This document shows, in pieces, positions 17,082 to 26,248 of a stretch of 64,000 nt of DNA. This stretch comes from PXAP01 sp964421595 (GTDB lineage Bacteria; Bacteroidota; Bacteroidia; Bacteroidales; PUMT01). The notes beneath the pieces are model-generated. The model was given only the letters and a program-made list of their open reading frames with translations. It had not been told where the DNA came from and searched no databases. Within the stretch, counting starts at the first letter, position 1; each line of letters starts with the position of its first letter. Position numbers and translations under genes: made by a program. The stretch spans positions 1 through 64,000 of the forward strand of contig CAYQXY010000002.1 of NCBI GenBank assembly GCA_964421595.1, written 5' to 3'.

Positions 17082-18596
17082 TTAAAATGGCGGGGGCTCA
17101 TTGTCAAAATCTATATTTCCTCCTGAACCAAATCCCTGGGTAAACTCATTCCCGGCATTCATCTTCGATCCAAGGGTTATAGACAGATCATCTTCTGTAA
17201 TAGGCCTTATCTCATCTTCAAGTTCAGCAAAGTTCGCTGACTCGGACTGGAACTTGAGTTTTACATCGCCTATTGGTCCATTCCTGTGCTTTGCAATAAT
17301 AATCTCGGCAATACCAATATTGGAATTGCCCTCGTCATCTTCATAAAATCCGTAATACTCGGGCCGGTGAATAAACAATACCATATCGGCATCCTGTTCA
17401 ATCGCTCCCGATTCCCTGAGGTCGGAAAGCTGAGGCCTTTTCGTGCCGCCCCTGGTTTCAACTGCTCTGTTGAGCTGAGAAAGTGCAATAACCGGGACAT
17501 TCAGCTCTTTCGAGATTGCCTTGAGAGAGCGTGAAATTGTTGATACCTCCTGTTCACGATTACCCCGGGTATCAGAGGTTCCGGTCATCAGCTGCAAATA
17601 GTCAATAATAATTACCTCTATATCATGCTGTCGTTTTAACCGGCGGCACTTTGCCCTCAATTCATATATCGAAATGGCCGGAGTATCATCTATGAATATT
17701 GGGGCATCGACAAGGTTCTTTATCTTAATTTCAAGTTGTTCCCATTCATAATCATGCAGTTTGCCGTTCCTGATACGATCGGAGGGGAGTTTGGTTTCAC
17801 TGACGATCAGACGGTTTACCAGCTGGATGGAAGACATTTCCAGAGAGAATACGGCGACGGCCCGGTTATGTTCCACTGCAATATTCCTTGTCATCGATAG
17901 CACAAAGGCCGTTTTTCCCATAGATGGCCGGGCGGCGATGATAATCAGGTCTGATCTCTGCCAGCCGGAGGTAATACGGTCTATTTTTGTAAACCCGCTG
18001 GGGACCCCGCTTAAATTATCTTCTCTCTTACTGGCCTCTTCAATCTGATGAATGGCCTCTTTTATGAGAACATTGATCTTTACAGTTTCTTTTTTTATGT
18101 TTCCTTCTGCAATATTGAACAGTTCTGTTTCAGAAAAATCAAGCAAGTCGTCAACATCACTGCTTTCATCATAAGAACGGTTCTGGATCTCTGTTGAGAT
18201 CCTTATTAATTCCCGCTGGATAAATTTCTGAGCTATTATTCGTGCGTGATATTCAATATGTGCTGCAGATGAAACCCTGCTTGTCAACTGGGTAATATAA
18301 AATGCCCCACCGACAGCATCAAGCTCTTTCCGGCGCCGGAGCTCTTCTGTAACTGTCATAATGTCAATAGGGTGCTCTTCAAGAGAGAGATTCATTATGG
18401 CTGCATAGATTTTCTGATGCGATTCCTTGTAAAAGCTCTCTGGTTTTAAAAGATCCAGTATGGCGATGAGGGCATCCTTTTCCAGCATCAATGCTCCAAG
18501 AACAGTTTCTTCCAGTTCCAGTGCCTGCGGAGGGATCTTACCATATTCGGGAACGGGGTGAAGCTGTTTGTATTTGCTTTTTACTTGGTTTTCCAT
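17082..18596 (-). CDS. dnaB: Replicative DNA helicase DnaB
   Basis: A 504-residue replicative helicase that encircles the lagging-strand template as a hexamer and recruits primase. The N-terminal domain (about 20-125) starts after PPQALELEETVLGALMLEKD. The RecA-like domain carries Walker A ARPSMGKTAF, the Walker B strand EVIIIDYLQLM, and the Gln/Arg-finger region SDLRESGAIEQDADMVLF. No intein interrupts it. The frame extends to an ATG at 18629, but MENQVKSKYKQ at 18596 is the more natural start. It is divergent from ispE across about 160 nt. Confidence 0.95.
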   Translation of the reverse strand: MENQVKSKYKQLHPVPEYGKIPPQALELEETVLGALMLEKDALIAILDLLKPESFYKESHQKIYAAIMNLSLEEHPIDIMTVTEELRRRKELDAVGGAFYITQLTSRVSSAAHIEYHARIIAQKFIQRELIRISTEIQNRSYDESSDVDDLLDFSETELFNIAEGNIKKETVKINVLIKEAIHQIEEASKREDNLSGVPSGFTKIDRITSGWQRSDLIIIAARPSMGKTAFVLSMTRNIAVEHNRAVAVFSLEMSSIQLVNRLIVSETKLPSDRIRNGKLHDYEWEQLEIKIKNLVDAPIFIDDTPAISIYELRAKCRRLKRQHDIEVIIIDYLQLMTGTSDTRGNREQEVSTISRSLKAISKELNVPVIALSQLNRAVETRGGTKRPQLSDLRESGAIEQDADMVLFIHRPEYYGFYEDDEGNSNIGIAEIIIAKHRNGPIGDVKLKFQSESANFAELEDEIRPITEDDLSITLGSKMNAGNEFTQGFGSGGNIDFDNEPPPF

Positions 18597-18758
18597 TATA
18601 ATCGTATTAAAAATTCGCAGGGAGTCCAAAGTTATAAAATTAGACCTTGCTAATTGCCGAATAGCAAACTTTCTTTTTAAACATGGACTGTTGAAAAATA
18701 AGTTACTTTTGTTTAAAAGATTTTTTTTAAAGCTTAGGCTATTAATTAACAGATAACA

Positions 18759-19589
18759 ATGATTTACTTTCCCAATGCAAAGATCAATTTAGGATTGCAT
18801 ATAACCGGAAAAAGAGAGGATGGATATCATAATATTGAAACGGTATTTTATCCTGTTGGTTTAACTGATATTCTTGAAGTAATACCTTCAAAAGGAGATA
18901 TTAATGGAAATACCCTGGTAAGTACCGGTATCTCTCTTGAAATCGGGCCTTCTGATAACTTATGCATGAGGGCGTGGGACGAACTGAATAAAATAGTGTC
19001 ATTGCCGGGTATACATATACATCTGCATAAGATAATTCCTTCCGGAGCCGGACTCGGCGGTGGTTCATCTGATGCCGCGTTCGTTCTTAAGGCATTGAAT
19101 GAAATGTTCGAGCTTGGATTGTCTGACTTTGAACTGGCTTCAATAGCAGGCAGAATTGGCAGTGACTGCCCGTTCTTTATTCATAATACTCCTTTACTGG
19201 CAACAGAAAGAGGCAATAAATTCGAACCTGTTGAACTTGACCTCTCAGGCTATCACATAGTAATAATTCATCCCGGCGTTAGCGTAAATACTGCCCGGGC
19301 ATATAGAGGAGTGACTATTCATGATCACGATGTATCAATCAGGGAAATAATAACATCCGATCCTTCAGTATGGCAGGATGTCCTGGTGAATGACTTTGAA
19401 CCCGGTATATTCGGGACTTATCCGATGGTGCGCAGAATTAAGGATATCCTTGTTGCCGCAGGTTCGGTTTATGCCTCAATGACAGGCAGCGGTTCAGCAG
19501 TTTACGGGCTTTTCGAAAATGAAATTGATAGTGAAACTCTTGAAAAAGAATTTCCGGGAAACTTTCTGTGGAAAGGCATATTACAGTAG
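18759..19589 (+). CDS. ispE: 4-diphosphocytidyl-2-C-methyl-D-erythritol kinase
   Basis: A 276-residue GHMP kinase that phosphorylates CDP-methylerythritol at its 2-hydroxyl in the MEP isoprenoid pathway. The start PNAKINLGLHITGKREDGYH is the family N-terminus with the catalytic Lys region. The GHMP ATP loop is PSGAGLGGGSSDAAF near 91-105, and the C-terminal glycine motif is SMTGSGSAVYGLF. A TACTTTTG box at 18704-18711 fits the -7 consensus, but no TTTG lies at the right distance upstream. It shows that the organism uses the MEP route. Confidence 0.95.
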   Translation: MIYFPNAKINLGLHITGKREDGYHNIETVFYPVGLTDILEVIPSKGDINGNTLVSTGISLEIGPSDNLCMRAWDELNKIVSLPGIHIHLHKIIPSGAGLGGGSSDAAFVLKALNEMFELGLSDFELASIAGRIGSDCPFFIHNTPLLATERGNKFEPVELDLSGYHIVIIHPGVSVNTARAYRGVTIHDHDVSIREIITSDPSVWQDVLVNDFEPGIFGTYPMVRRIKDILVAAGSVYASMTGSGSAVYGLFENEIDSETLEKEFPGNFLWKGILQ

Positions 19590-19656
19590 TATTCCCGGAA
19601 ATTTTTATAAATTAAACCTTTGTAATCTTACCCTGATGTGATGGGCAAGAGATAGT

Positions 19657-19998
19657 TTACAGATATCCTATCTCAATCATCAGTGTTCCTTTCGGGATAC
19701 GCTGTCCCTCCTTTATCTTAATTGATTTTATTATACCTTCAAGAGGGCTTTTTATCAGGTTTTGCATTTTCATTGCCTCAAGAATCAGCAGATCATCTCC
19801 CTTCATTACACACTGACCTTCCCTTACATAGATTATGAGTATAGTGCCTGGTATAAATGATATAACCTTATTTTTCTCCGGTTTGGACCATGCTTTTCTC
19901 TTTTCGTATTTTTTCGTTAATACGGTACGGTATTTTGTGCCATCAATAACAAGGGACTTGCATCTTATTTTCTTTTCTTCACATTCTGACTTGTTCAT
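19657..19998 (-). CDS. Biotin carboxyl carrier protein
   Basis: A 113-residue biotinyl domain protein. The C-terminal half forms the lipoyl/biotinyl hammerhead, with the biotinylation motif EAMKM and target Lys77; the residues around it (GDDLLILEAMKMQN) are diagnostic. The N-terminal 40 residues are basic and lack the Pro/Ala linker seen in many decarboxylase gamma subunits. It follows the carboxyltransferase gene by 59 nt on the same strand, so it probably carries carboxybiotin for that enzyme. The biotin carboxylase (or sodium-pump subunit) needed to complete the complex is not in the window. Confidence 0.87.
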   Translation of the reverse strand: MNKSECEEKKIRCKSLVIDGTKYRTVLTKKYEKRKAWSKPEKNKVISFIPGTILIIYVREGQCVMKGDDLLILEAMKMQNLIKSPLEGIIKSIKIKEGQRIPKGTLMIEIGYL

Positions 19999-20057
19999 TT
20001 GTATCTCAACTTAGTGTTATGTGATTCGTTTTAGCTGTAAAGTGTAAATGTAAAGTA

Positions 20058-21602
20058 TCAGAATGGAGGAATCCCATGCTTTTTTTGTGGAAGAAACACC
20101 GATTTCTGATCAGATACCCCGATTGCATGCAGCAGGATCTTTCTGGTTTCCTCAGGTTCAATAACCGAGTCAACATATCCGCGAGCCGCAGCAACATAAG
20201 GGTTCGCAAACTTTTCCTTGTATTCCTTAACTTTCTGTTTACGCATTTTATCAGGATCTTCAGCTTCCATTATCTCTTTCCTGAAAATGATATTAGCTGC
20301 TCCTTCAGGACCCATAACCGCAATTTCAGCAGTAGGCCAGGCAAACACGAAATCAGCCCGCAGGTGTCTCGAACTCATCGCGATATATCCGCCACCATAT
20401 GCTTTCCTTATTATCACAGTCATCTTGGCAACCGTTGCTTCACTATAGGCATAAAGTACTTTGGCACCGTGCCTGATAACACCGGCATGTTCCTGATCAA
20501 CCCCCGGAAGGTATCCCGGCAGGTCAACCAGTGTAATTATGGGAATATTAAAGGCATCGCAATACCTTATAAACCGGGCTGCCTTGTCAGATGAATCCAC
20601 ATCGAGAACACCGGCAAGAACAAGCGGCTGATTTGCAACAAAACCTATTGTATCGCCATTCATCCTTCCAAAGCCAATCACTATATTGGCTGCCCATAAC
20701 TCCTGAATTTCAAAGAAATCGGAATCATCAACTATCGCTTTTATAACGTCCCTTACATCATAAGGCTGACGGGGATCACCGGGAACAATTTCAGAAATTT
20801 TATATTCCGGCTTAGGCTCTTTTGGCTCAAACTTCAAGGCCTTCCTGATATTATTCCAGGGTATAAATGTTACAAGTTTCTTAATTTGTTCGAAACACTC
20901 AACCTCGCTTTTTGCAAAAAAGTGAGCGTTTCCTGTTATTTCACTGTGGACACGTGCGCCTCCAAGATCCTCCATTGATATTTCTTCCCCAAGAACGGTT
21001 TTTATAACCTCAGGACCTGTGATAAACATCTTGGATATCTTGTCGACAACGAAAACGAAATCTGTCAGTGCAGGAGAATACACGGCACCACCGGCACATG
21101 GACCGAGAATTACTGATATCTGTGGAATTACTCCCGAAGAAAGTGTATTTCTGAAAAATATCTCACCATAACCTGCCAGTGAATTAACACCTTCCTGGAT
21201 TCTGGCTCCCCCTGAATCGTTTATTCCTATCAAAGGAACTTTCATTTTGAGTGCATGATCCATGATCTTGGTTATTTTGCGTGCATGCATCAAACCCAGT
21301 GAACCGCCTGCAACTGTAAAGTCCTGCGCAAAAAGACATACCGGAGCTCCATAAATGGTTCCAGTACCTATAATAACTCCATCGCCATGAAGGATTTTCT
21401 TTGCCATATCAAAATCTCTTGCCTCATGCTCAACGAACAGATCATATTCATGGAAAGAATCAGGATCACAAATAGCAATAACACGTTCCCGGGCAGTCAT
21501 TTTACCCATAGCTGTTTGTTTCTCTATTGCCTTATCTCCTCCGCCTTTAAGCACTTCTTCCCTTTTCTTGTGCAATTCAAGGATTTTTCTTTTTAATCCC
21601 AT
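20058..21602 (-). CDS. mmdA: Acyl-CoA carboxylase / methylmalonyl-CoA decarboxylase carboxyltransferase subunit
   Basis: A 514-residue carboxyltransferase of the propionyl-CoA carboxylase beta / methylmalonyl-CoA decarboxylase alpha family, moving CO2 between biotin and an acyl-CoA. The two crotonase-like domains show the oxyanion-hole glycines INDSGGARIQEGV and GPCAGGAVYSPAL in the N half, and DLPGYLPGVDQEH and RKAYGGGYIAMSS in the C half. The start GLKRKILELHKKREEV is typical. With the adjoining biotin carrier it forms a two-gene operon. In Bacteroidota this enzyme usually serves the succinate-propionate route; meaB at the window end fits. Symbol mmdA is by homology; direction of reaction is not decided. 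Confidence 0.88.
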   Translation of the reverse strand: MGLKRKILELHKKREEVLKGGGDKAIEKQTAMGKMTARERVIAICDPDSFHEYDLFVEHEARDFDMAKKILHGDGVIIGTGTIYGAPVCLFAQDFTVAGGSLGLMHARKITKIMDHALKMKVPLIGINDSGGARIQEGVNSLAGYGEIFFRNTLSSGVIPQISVILGPCAGGAVYSPALTDFVFVVDKISKMFITGPEVIKTVLGEEISMEDLGGARVHSEITGNAHFFAKSEVECFEQIKKLVTFIPWNNIRKALKFEPKEPKPEYKISEIVPGDPRQPYDVRDVIKAIVDDSDFFEIQELWAANIVIGFGRMNGDTIGFVANQPLVLAGVLDVDSSDKAARFIRYCDAFNIPIITLVDLPGYLPGVDQEHAGVIRHGAKVLYAYSEATVAKMTVIIRKAYGGGYIAMSSRHLRADFVFAWPTAEIAVMGPEGAANIIFRKEIMEAEDPDKMRKQKVKEYKEKFANPYVAAARGYVDSVIEPEETRKILLHAIGVSDQKSVFLPQKKHGIPPF

Positions 21603-22147
21603 AAAAAAGATTATTTGGTTAGTTAAAAAACAGGTGGCCGATGTATTTTACAACTGCCAGTCGATTATTTCGAGTACAACGTTACGAAATCATACCATAT
21701 TAAAAAAATTTTCAAAAATTTTAGTTGAATAAAAATCTATTAGTAAACTGATTATTAATAATTAAGATCAGAAAAATATTTACCTGAACACAATTTCCCC
21801 GGTAAATTTAGAATTGATCTGCAATGATCAAGTTTATAAGGTTAGTAATCAGATAATTATGTTTGTCAGATGATGCGTCGTTACTGTTTCAATTCCTGTG
21901 GATCGCCGATGCTATTATAAATTCTTTTTGTACGCTCCTGCACACGCGTTATTTATGTGAATATTTTCAAAATATTAATCTGGATACAAGTTGGTTACCA
22001 TTTGTTTTAGTCATGTGGTTTTTACTGTTGCATTACCCATAGATCTATGTCACATGTTAGCCTATGATTGATCACCATTCTTTTATCTTATATTTTCGTG
22101 TTCCCTGGTTCATGGTAGTTTTTATTGTATAATATCCATAATGCAAG
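21603..22147. other. 545-nt intergenic region without a gene
   Basis: Lies between mmdA and the LptF/G gene, both on the minus strand. It is A+T-rich, and no ORF of useful length, tRNA fold or clear terminator is seen. The mmdA promoter must lie near 21603-21700. A degenerate copy of the dispersed palindromic repeat is at about 22040-22130. Confidence 0.5.
22040..22130. repeat. Dispersed palindromic repeat, degenerate copy
   Basis: ATGTCACATGTTAGCC followed by GATTGATCACCAT, a T-rich middle and TCCCTGGTTCATGG runs in the same order as TGTCAAGTGGTTGCC, GAATCACCCAT, CTCTTTTTG and GCCCTGCCTCATGG at 36353-36420. Similarity is partial and there is no leader or gene attached. Confidence 0.4.
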
Positions 22148-23242
22148 CTATTTGGGTGCAAGTCTGTAAATAATATAGGCAATTATTGCATAAGTAACAT
22201 TTGGCAACCACACAGCAATAAAAGGACTTAACAATCCGCTAACGGCAAACATGGTACTGAACCTCATGAACAGTATATATGAGAAGCTAAGTAGTAACCC
22301 CAGACCAATATGAAACCCGATTCCTTCCCGTGATTTCCTCGATGACAAAGACATTCCGATAATGGTCAGTATAAAAGTAGAAAATGGAAATGATATACGG
22401 TTGTATCGTTCAATAAGATAGAAATCAATATTGTCTGCACCCTGCATACGTTGTTCAGCAATGAAATCATCAAGCTGACGGAGGCTCATAGTCTCCACTA
22501 TATCTTCACGTCGTGTAAAGTGAGAAGGGTGCATATTGAGGGTTGTGTCAATCTCGATACCTTTTTCAATTGTTTCGCCATTCTCATCAAAACTTCTGAT
22601 CATATATTGTCGCAGTTTCCATTTATTCGTTACAGAATCATAACTTGCATAATCAGATGTCATTTTGGAAACCAGCTTATTACCATTGAATTTCTCAATT
22701 GAGAAATTATAGGCAACATCGGAATTAGAATTGAAGTTGGACATATATATGTACACACCAGGAAGGATTTGCTTGTGAATATCACGTGTTGAGGCACGTG
22801 TCGGCCGGCTTCTGTAATACCTTTCTTCAAAATCAATTCTTTTCTGGTTTGATTCAGGCAAAACCATGTCGCTCATTACAAATGAGAATATAGCAATAAT
22901 GCAGGCAGAAATAAAATATGGCCTTAAAAGCCTGTTGAAACTCACACCGTTGCTCAAAATAGCTATAATCTCCGTATCATATGCCATTTTGGAGGTAAAA
23001 TAGATAACTGAAATAAATGTAAAGAGGGGACTGAAAAGGATGGCAAAGTAGGGGATGAAATTAAGATAATAGTCAAAAGCAATTGCACTCAAAGGAGCTT
23101 CCTTTTCCATGAAATTATCCAGCTTCTCGGCAAGGTCAAATATTACAGCAATGCTGACAATAAGCAGGATGGAATAAAAAAATGCACCCAGGAATTTTTT
23201 TATTATATATATATCAAGTTTTTTCAGGCCGAACTTCATCAT
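22148..23242 (-). CDS. LptF/LptG-family permease
   Basis: A 364-residue inner-membrane permease of the YjgP/YjgQ family, part of the LptB2FG transporter that extracts lipopolysaccharide and sends it across the periplasm. Three hydrophobic helices lie in the first 120 residues, a periplasmic beta-jellyroll-like domain spans about 130-265, and three helices follow (FPFSTFILTIIGMSL and beyond). Start DIYIIKKFLGAFF matches the family. Its start overlaps the tgt stop by 4 nt (ATGA), so the two are translationally coupled. Whether it is LptF or LptG cannot be settled here. Confidence 0.9.
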   Translation of the reverse strand: MMKFGLKKLDIYIIKKFLGAFFYSILLIVSIAVIFDLAEKLDNFMEKEAPLSAIAFDYYLNFIPYFAILFSPLFTFISVIYFTSKMAYDTEIIAILSNGVSFNRLLRPYFISACIIAIFSFVMSDMVLPESNQKRIDFEERYYRSRPTRASTRDIHKQILPGVYIYMSNFNSNSDVAYNFSIEKFNGNKLVSKMTSDYASYDSVTNKWKLRQYMIRSFDENGETIEKGIEIDTTLNMHPSHFTRREDIVETMSLRQLDDFIAEQRMQGADNIDFYLIERYNRISFPFSTFILTIIGMSLSSRKSREGIGFHIGLGLLLSFSYILFMRFSTMFAVSGLLSPFIAVWLPNVTYAIIAYIIYRLAPK

Positions 23243-24369
23243 AGTTTATTACTTAACCCGGCGATCATCGAATTTTTCCATGCAATAAACGTTCCAAGAG
23301 TGATCTCTTCCCTGGCCCTGTTTAGCAGCCACATATAAAATTCAAGGTTATGTATGCTCGCTATAACCGACCCCAGCATTTCTCCTGAAACAATCAGATG
23401 ACGTAAATATGCTTTCGAATATTGCATGCCTATATTACTGGCTCCACTTGGATCAAGTGGGGTGAAATCATTTTTCCACTTCAGATTTTTTATATTGATT
23501 GTTCCTTCTGATGTAAAAATACTACCATTACGCCCGTTCCGGGTTGGCATTACGCAATCGAACATATCAACACCGAGTGAGATGCACTCAAGAATATTTA
23601 CTGGCGTTCCCACTCCCATGAGGTAACGTGGTTTTGATTCCGGAAGAATGTTATTTACAACTTCGACCATTTCATACATAGTCTCTGCCGGTTCCCCTAC
23701 TGATAACCCCCCTATGGCATTTCCAGGTGCATCTGTATTTGAAATGTGTTCGGCCGACTGTTTACGGAGATCGCTATAGACACTTCCCTGTACTATGGGG
23801 AAAAAGAACTGCCTTGCCTTATATAATGGTTCAGTTTCATGAAACCTTTTCCATCCCCGGTCAAGCCACCTGTGGGTAAGATTCATTGATTGCCCGGCAT
23901 ATTTGTATTCACATGGCCATGGTGTACATTCATCAAAAGCCATCATTATATCAGCACCTATAGTACGTTGTATATCTACAATATTTTCTGGCGTGAAATT
24001 ATGTTTGGAACCATCAATATGTGATCTGAACATGGCTCCTTCCTCGGTAAGTTTACGGTTTTCAGCAAGAGAAAAAACCTGGTAACCTCCGCTGTCTGTC
24101 AGTAATGGACGTTCCCATCCGGTAAATTTGTGTATTCCCCCTGCCTGGCTTATTATATCAAGGCCGGGTCGAAGGTAAAGATGGTAAGTATTACCAAGTA
24201 TTATATCAGCATCTATTTTATTCTCCAGCTGGTCCCTGGTTACCCCCTTGACACTCCCTGCTGTTCCAACCGGCATAAATACGGGAGTATTAATAAAACC
24301 TCTGTCTGTCGAAATTGTGCCTGTCCGTGCCCCGGAATTTTTGTCCCTGGCTAATACCTTGAAAAACAT
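23239..24369 (-). CDS. tgt: Queuine/preQ1 tRNA-guanine transglycosylase, zinc cysteines absent
   Basis: A 376-residue enzyme exchanging the wobble guanine of GUN-anticodon tRNAs for preQ1 during queuosine synthesis. Catalytic Asp92 (LLTDSGGYQVFS) and nucleophile Asp271 (MFDCVMPTRNGRNG) are present, as are the substrate-binding GLSVGEP and MGVGTP segments. The expected zinc ligands CxCxxC are replaced: PLDPSGASNIGMQYSKAYL has Gly309, Ser311 and Gly314 at the cysteine positions, while His340 of ASIHNLEFY remains. The fold elsewhere is full length, so it is probably still active. It is the first gene of a coupled tgt-lptF/G pair. Confidence 0.94.
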   Translation of the reverse strand: MFFKVLARDKNSGARTGTISTDRGFINTPVFMPVGTAGSVKGVTRDQLENKIDADIILGNTYHLYLRPGLDIISQAGGIHKFTGWERPLLTDSGGYQVFSLAENRKLTEEGAMFRSHIDGSKHNFTPENIVDIQRTIGADIMMAFDECTPWPCEYKYAGQSMNLTHRWLDRGWKRFHETEPLYKARQFFFPIVQGSVYSDLRKQSAEHISNTDAPGNAIGGLSVGEPAETMYEMVEVVNNILPESKPRYLMGVGTPVNILECISLGVDMFDCVMPTRNGRNGSIFTSEGTINIKNLKWKNDFTPLDPSGASNIGMQYSKAYLRHLIVSGEMLGSVIASIHNLEFYMWLLNRAREEITLGTFIAWKNSMIAGLSNKL

Positions 24370-24513
24370 TGTTTAGTGTTTAAAAATTGATCGCAAAGAT
24401 AATCAAATGTTAGTATTATAACATCTGTCATCTTGTCATGGATATAATTATTGATCAGGATTTGATTATAAGCAAAATGTTTAATAAAATTGTACTTTCT
24501 CTAAAAATCAGAT

Positions 24514-25653
24514 GTGAATTTTCAATTGTACCAAATCAGTCCGTTCTGGGTCATAGTAGCCGGGTTTTTTCTTCTGTCTTTCCTTATCCAGATGTTTTAT
24601 TATCTTTTCTTTTTTATCAGGATCTCCCTGAAAAAAAAGAATGATCGGATTGAAGGTTCCGGTGAGCCGGTATCAGTTATTATTTGCGCAAGGAATGAAG
24701 CCGTTAATCTTGAGAATAATCTTCCACTGATACTTCAGCAGGAATACTCCGACTATGAGGTAATTGTGGTCAATGATTGTTCTGAAGATAACACAGAGGA
24801 GGTGCTTGACGAATTAAAAAAGAAGTTTAGCAATTTAAGATCCACATTTATAAGGCAGGATAAAAAGTTTAGAAGTGGCAAGAAGCTTGCTTTGACTATC
24901 GGACTCAAATCTGCATGTCACCCATGGGCCTTACTTACCGATGCTGACTGCATACCCGCCAGTAAACACTGGATATCAGAAATGCAGAAACATTTCACCC
25001 CATCCAATAAGATCGTACTTGGCTATGGTGGATATATCATGAGACCCGGATTACTTGATAAATTTGTAAGATTTGACACCTTCTTTATAGCCATGCAATA
25101 TATATCCTTTGCCCTGGCAGGAATGCCATATATGGGAGTTGGAAGGAACCTTGCATATAAGCGCTCACTTTTTTTTGACAATAAGGGATTTGCCTCTCAT
25201 CTGAACCTCGAATCGGGTGACGACGACCTTTTTATAAATGAGGTTATAAGTAAGGACAATAACAGCGTCGAATATTCCCACTCTTCCCATACCAGGTCAA
25301 AGCCTCCCCAATCATGGAAAGAGTGGTTTATCCAGAAGAGCAGGCATTTGACTACAGGAATACATTATAAAGGTTCGACCCGGTTTTTGCTTGGCCTTGA
25401 AATGTCAAGCAGGTTGTTTTTTTACATTACTTTTTTTCTACTTGTTATAAATAAAATATATTTGCCATATATACTATCGGTGTTCATAATACGGTTGATT
25501 TCCAACACCCTTATTTTAAATAAGGGAATGAACTGTATGAATGAAAAGAATTTATTACTATTTTCGCCGGTATTCGATCTGATAATTATTCTGTTCAATA
25601 TCTTCTGTGTGACACGGAATTTCATGACTTTAAAAAGAAGTAGATGGAGATAA
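24514..25653 (+). CDS. Membrane glycosyltransferase family 2
   Basis: A 379-residue GT2 enzyme with one N-terminal membrane helix (about 10-35), a GT-A domain (VSVIICARNEAVNLENNLP, then VVNDCSEDNT, and LLTDADCIP as DxD) and C-terminal hydrophobic helices (about 300-365). SGDDDLFINE and KSRHLT match the acceptor-side D-x-D and R/K-x-x-x region of processive synthases. Its last 10 nt overlap the start of the ECF sigma gene, giving an unusual GT2 - sigma - rsmG cluster. Product unknown. Confidence 0.85.
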   Translation: MNFQLYQISPFWVIVAGFFLLSFLIQMFYYLFFFIRISLKKKNDRIEGSGEPVSVIICARNEAVNLENNLPLILQQEYSDYEVIVVNDCSEDNTEEVLDELKKKFSNLRSTFIRQDKKFRSGKKLALTIGLKSACHPWALLTDADCIPASKHWISEMQKHFTPSNKIVLGYGGYIMRPGLLDKFVRFDTFFIAMQYISFALAGMPYMGVGRNLAYKRSLFFDNKGFASHLNLESGDDDLFINEVISKDNNSVEYSHSSHTRSKPPQSWKEWFIQKSRHLTTGIHYKGSTRFLLGLEMSSRLFFYITFFLLVINKIYLPYILSVFIIRLISNTLILNKGMNCMNEKNLLLFSPVFDLIIILFNIFCVTRNFMTLKRSRWR

Positions 25654-26243
25654 GTACAAACCTTTCTGATAAGGCCCAGTATGACTACGATTTGGTTATA
25701 AAGGCGACCAAGGGAGACCAAAAGGCTTATGCAGAACTCCTGGGCCGTTACCGCGATGCAATTTATTTCATGTTGCTCAAGATGGTTAACAATCCCAGTG
25801 ATGCCGAGGACCTGACAATTGAAGCTTTTGGGAAAGCCTTTAAAAGCATTAAACAGTATGCCCCTAATTTCGCATTCAGTACCTGGCTATTTAAAATTGC
25901 CACAAACAACTGTATAGACTTCATGCGAAAAAAGAAAAGTACCCCGATTTCTTTTGACACCCCAAGTGAAGATCATGATGATCCGTCCCATAATATCCAG
26001 TCAGATGATCTTGACCCTGAAGAGATCATGATCAATCAGCAGAAGATGAAAATGATGAAGGATATTGTTTCAAAGCTGAAGCCAAGATACAGGAAACTTA
26101 TAGAACTGAGATATTTCAAGGAATATTCATATGATGAGATAGCACAGGAACTTGAACTGCCGATTGGCACGGTCAAGGCGCAGTTATTCAGGGCAAGGGA
26201 TCTGCTATTTAATGTTTTCAATAATACCAACCATAAGTTCTGA
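25644..26243 (+). CDS. ECF-type RNA polymerase sigma factor
   Basis: A 199-residue sigma-70 family factor. Region 2 (about 25-95) contains DAEDLTIEAFGKAFKSIK and STWLFKIATNNCIDF for core and -10 binding. Region 4 (about 135-190) is a helix-turn-helix with LRYFKEYSYDEIAQEL and PIGTVKAQLFRAR. An acidic linker (about 98-130) separates them. No anti-sigma factor gene adjoins it, unlike the usual sigma/anti-sigma pair; it is instead coupled to a glycosyltransferase upstream and lies 5 nt before rsmG. Regulation might be transcriptional. Confidence 0.92.
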   Translation: MEISTNLSDKAQYDYDLVIKATKGDQKAYAELLGRYRDAIYFMLLKMVNNPSDAEDLTIEAFGKAFKSIKQYAPNFAFSTWLFKIATNNCIDFMRKKKSTPISFDTPSEDHDDPSHNIQSDDLDPEEIMINQQKMKMMKDIVSKLKPRYRKLIELRYFKEYSYDEIAQELELPIGTVKAQLFRARDLLFNVFNNTNHKF

Positions 26244-26248
26244 TTGCT

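Noticed and set aside
17082..18596. Possible intein in DnaB, a frequent intein host
   Set aside because: Walker A to the C-terminus is continuous and the length is normal.
21603..22147. tRNA or other structured RNA around GTTTCAATTCCTG near 21888
   Set aside because: The T-loop-like string lacks pairing arms, an anticodon stem and an acceptor stem.
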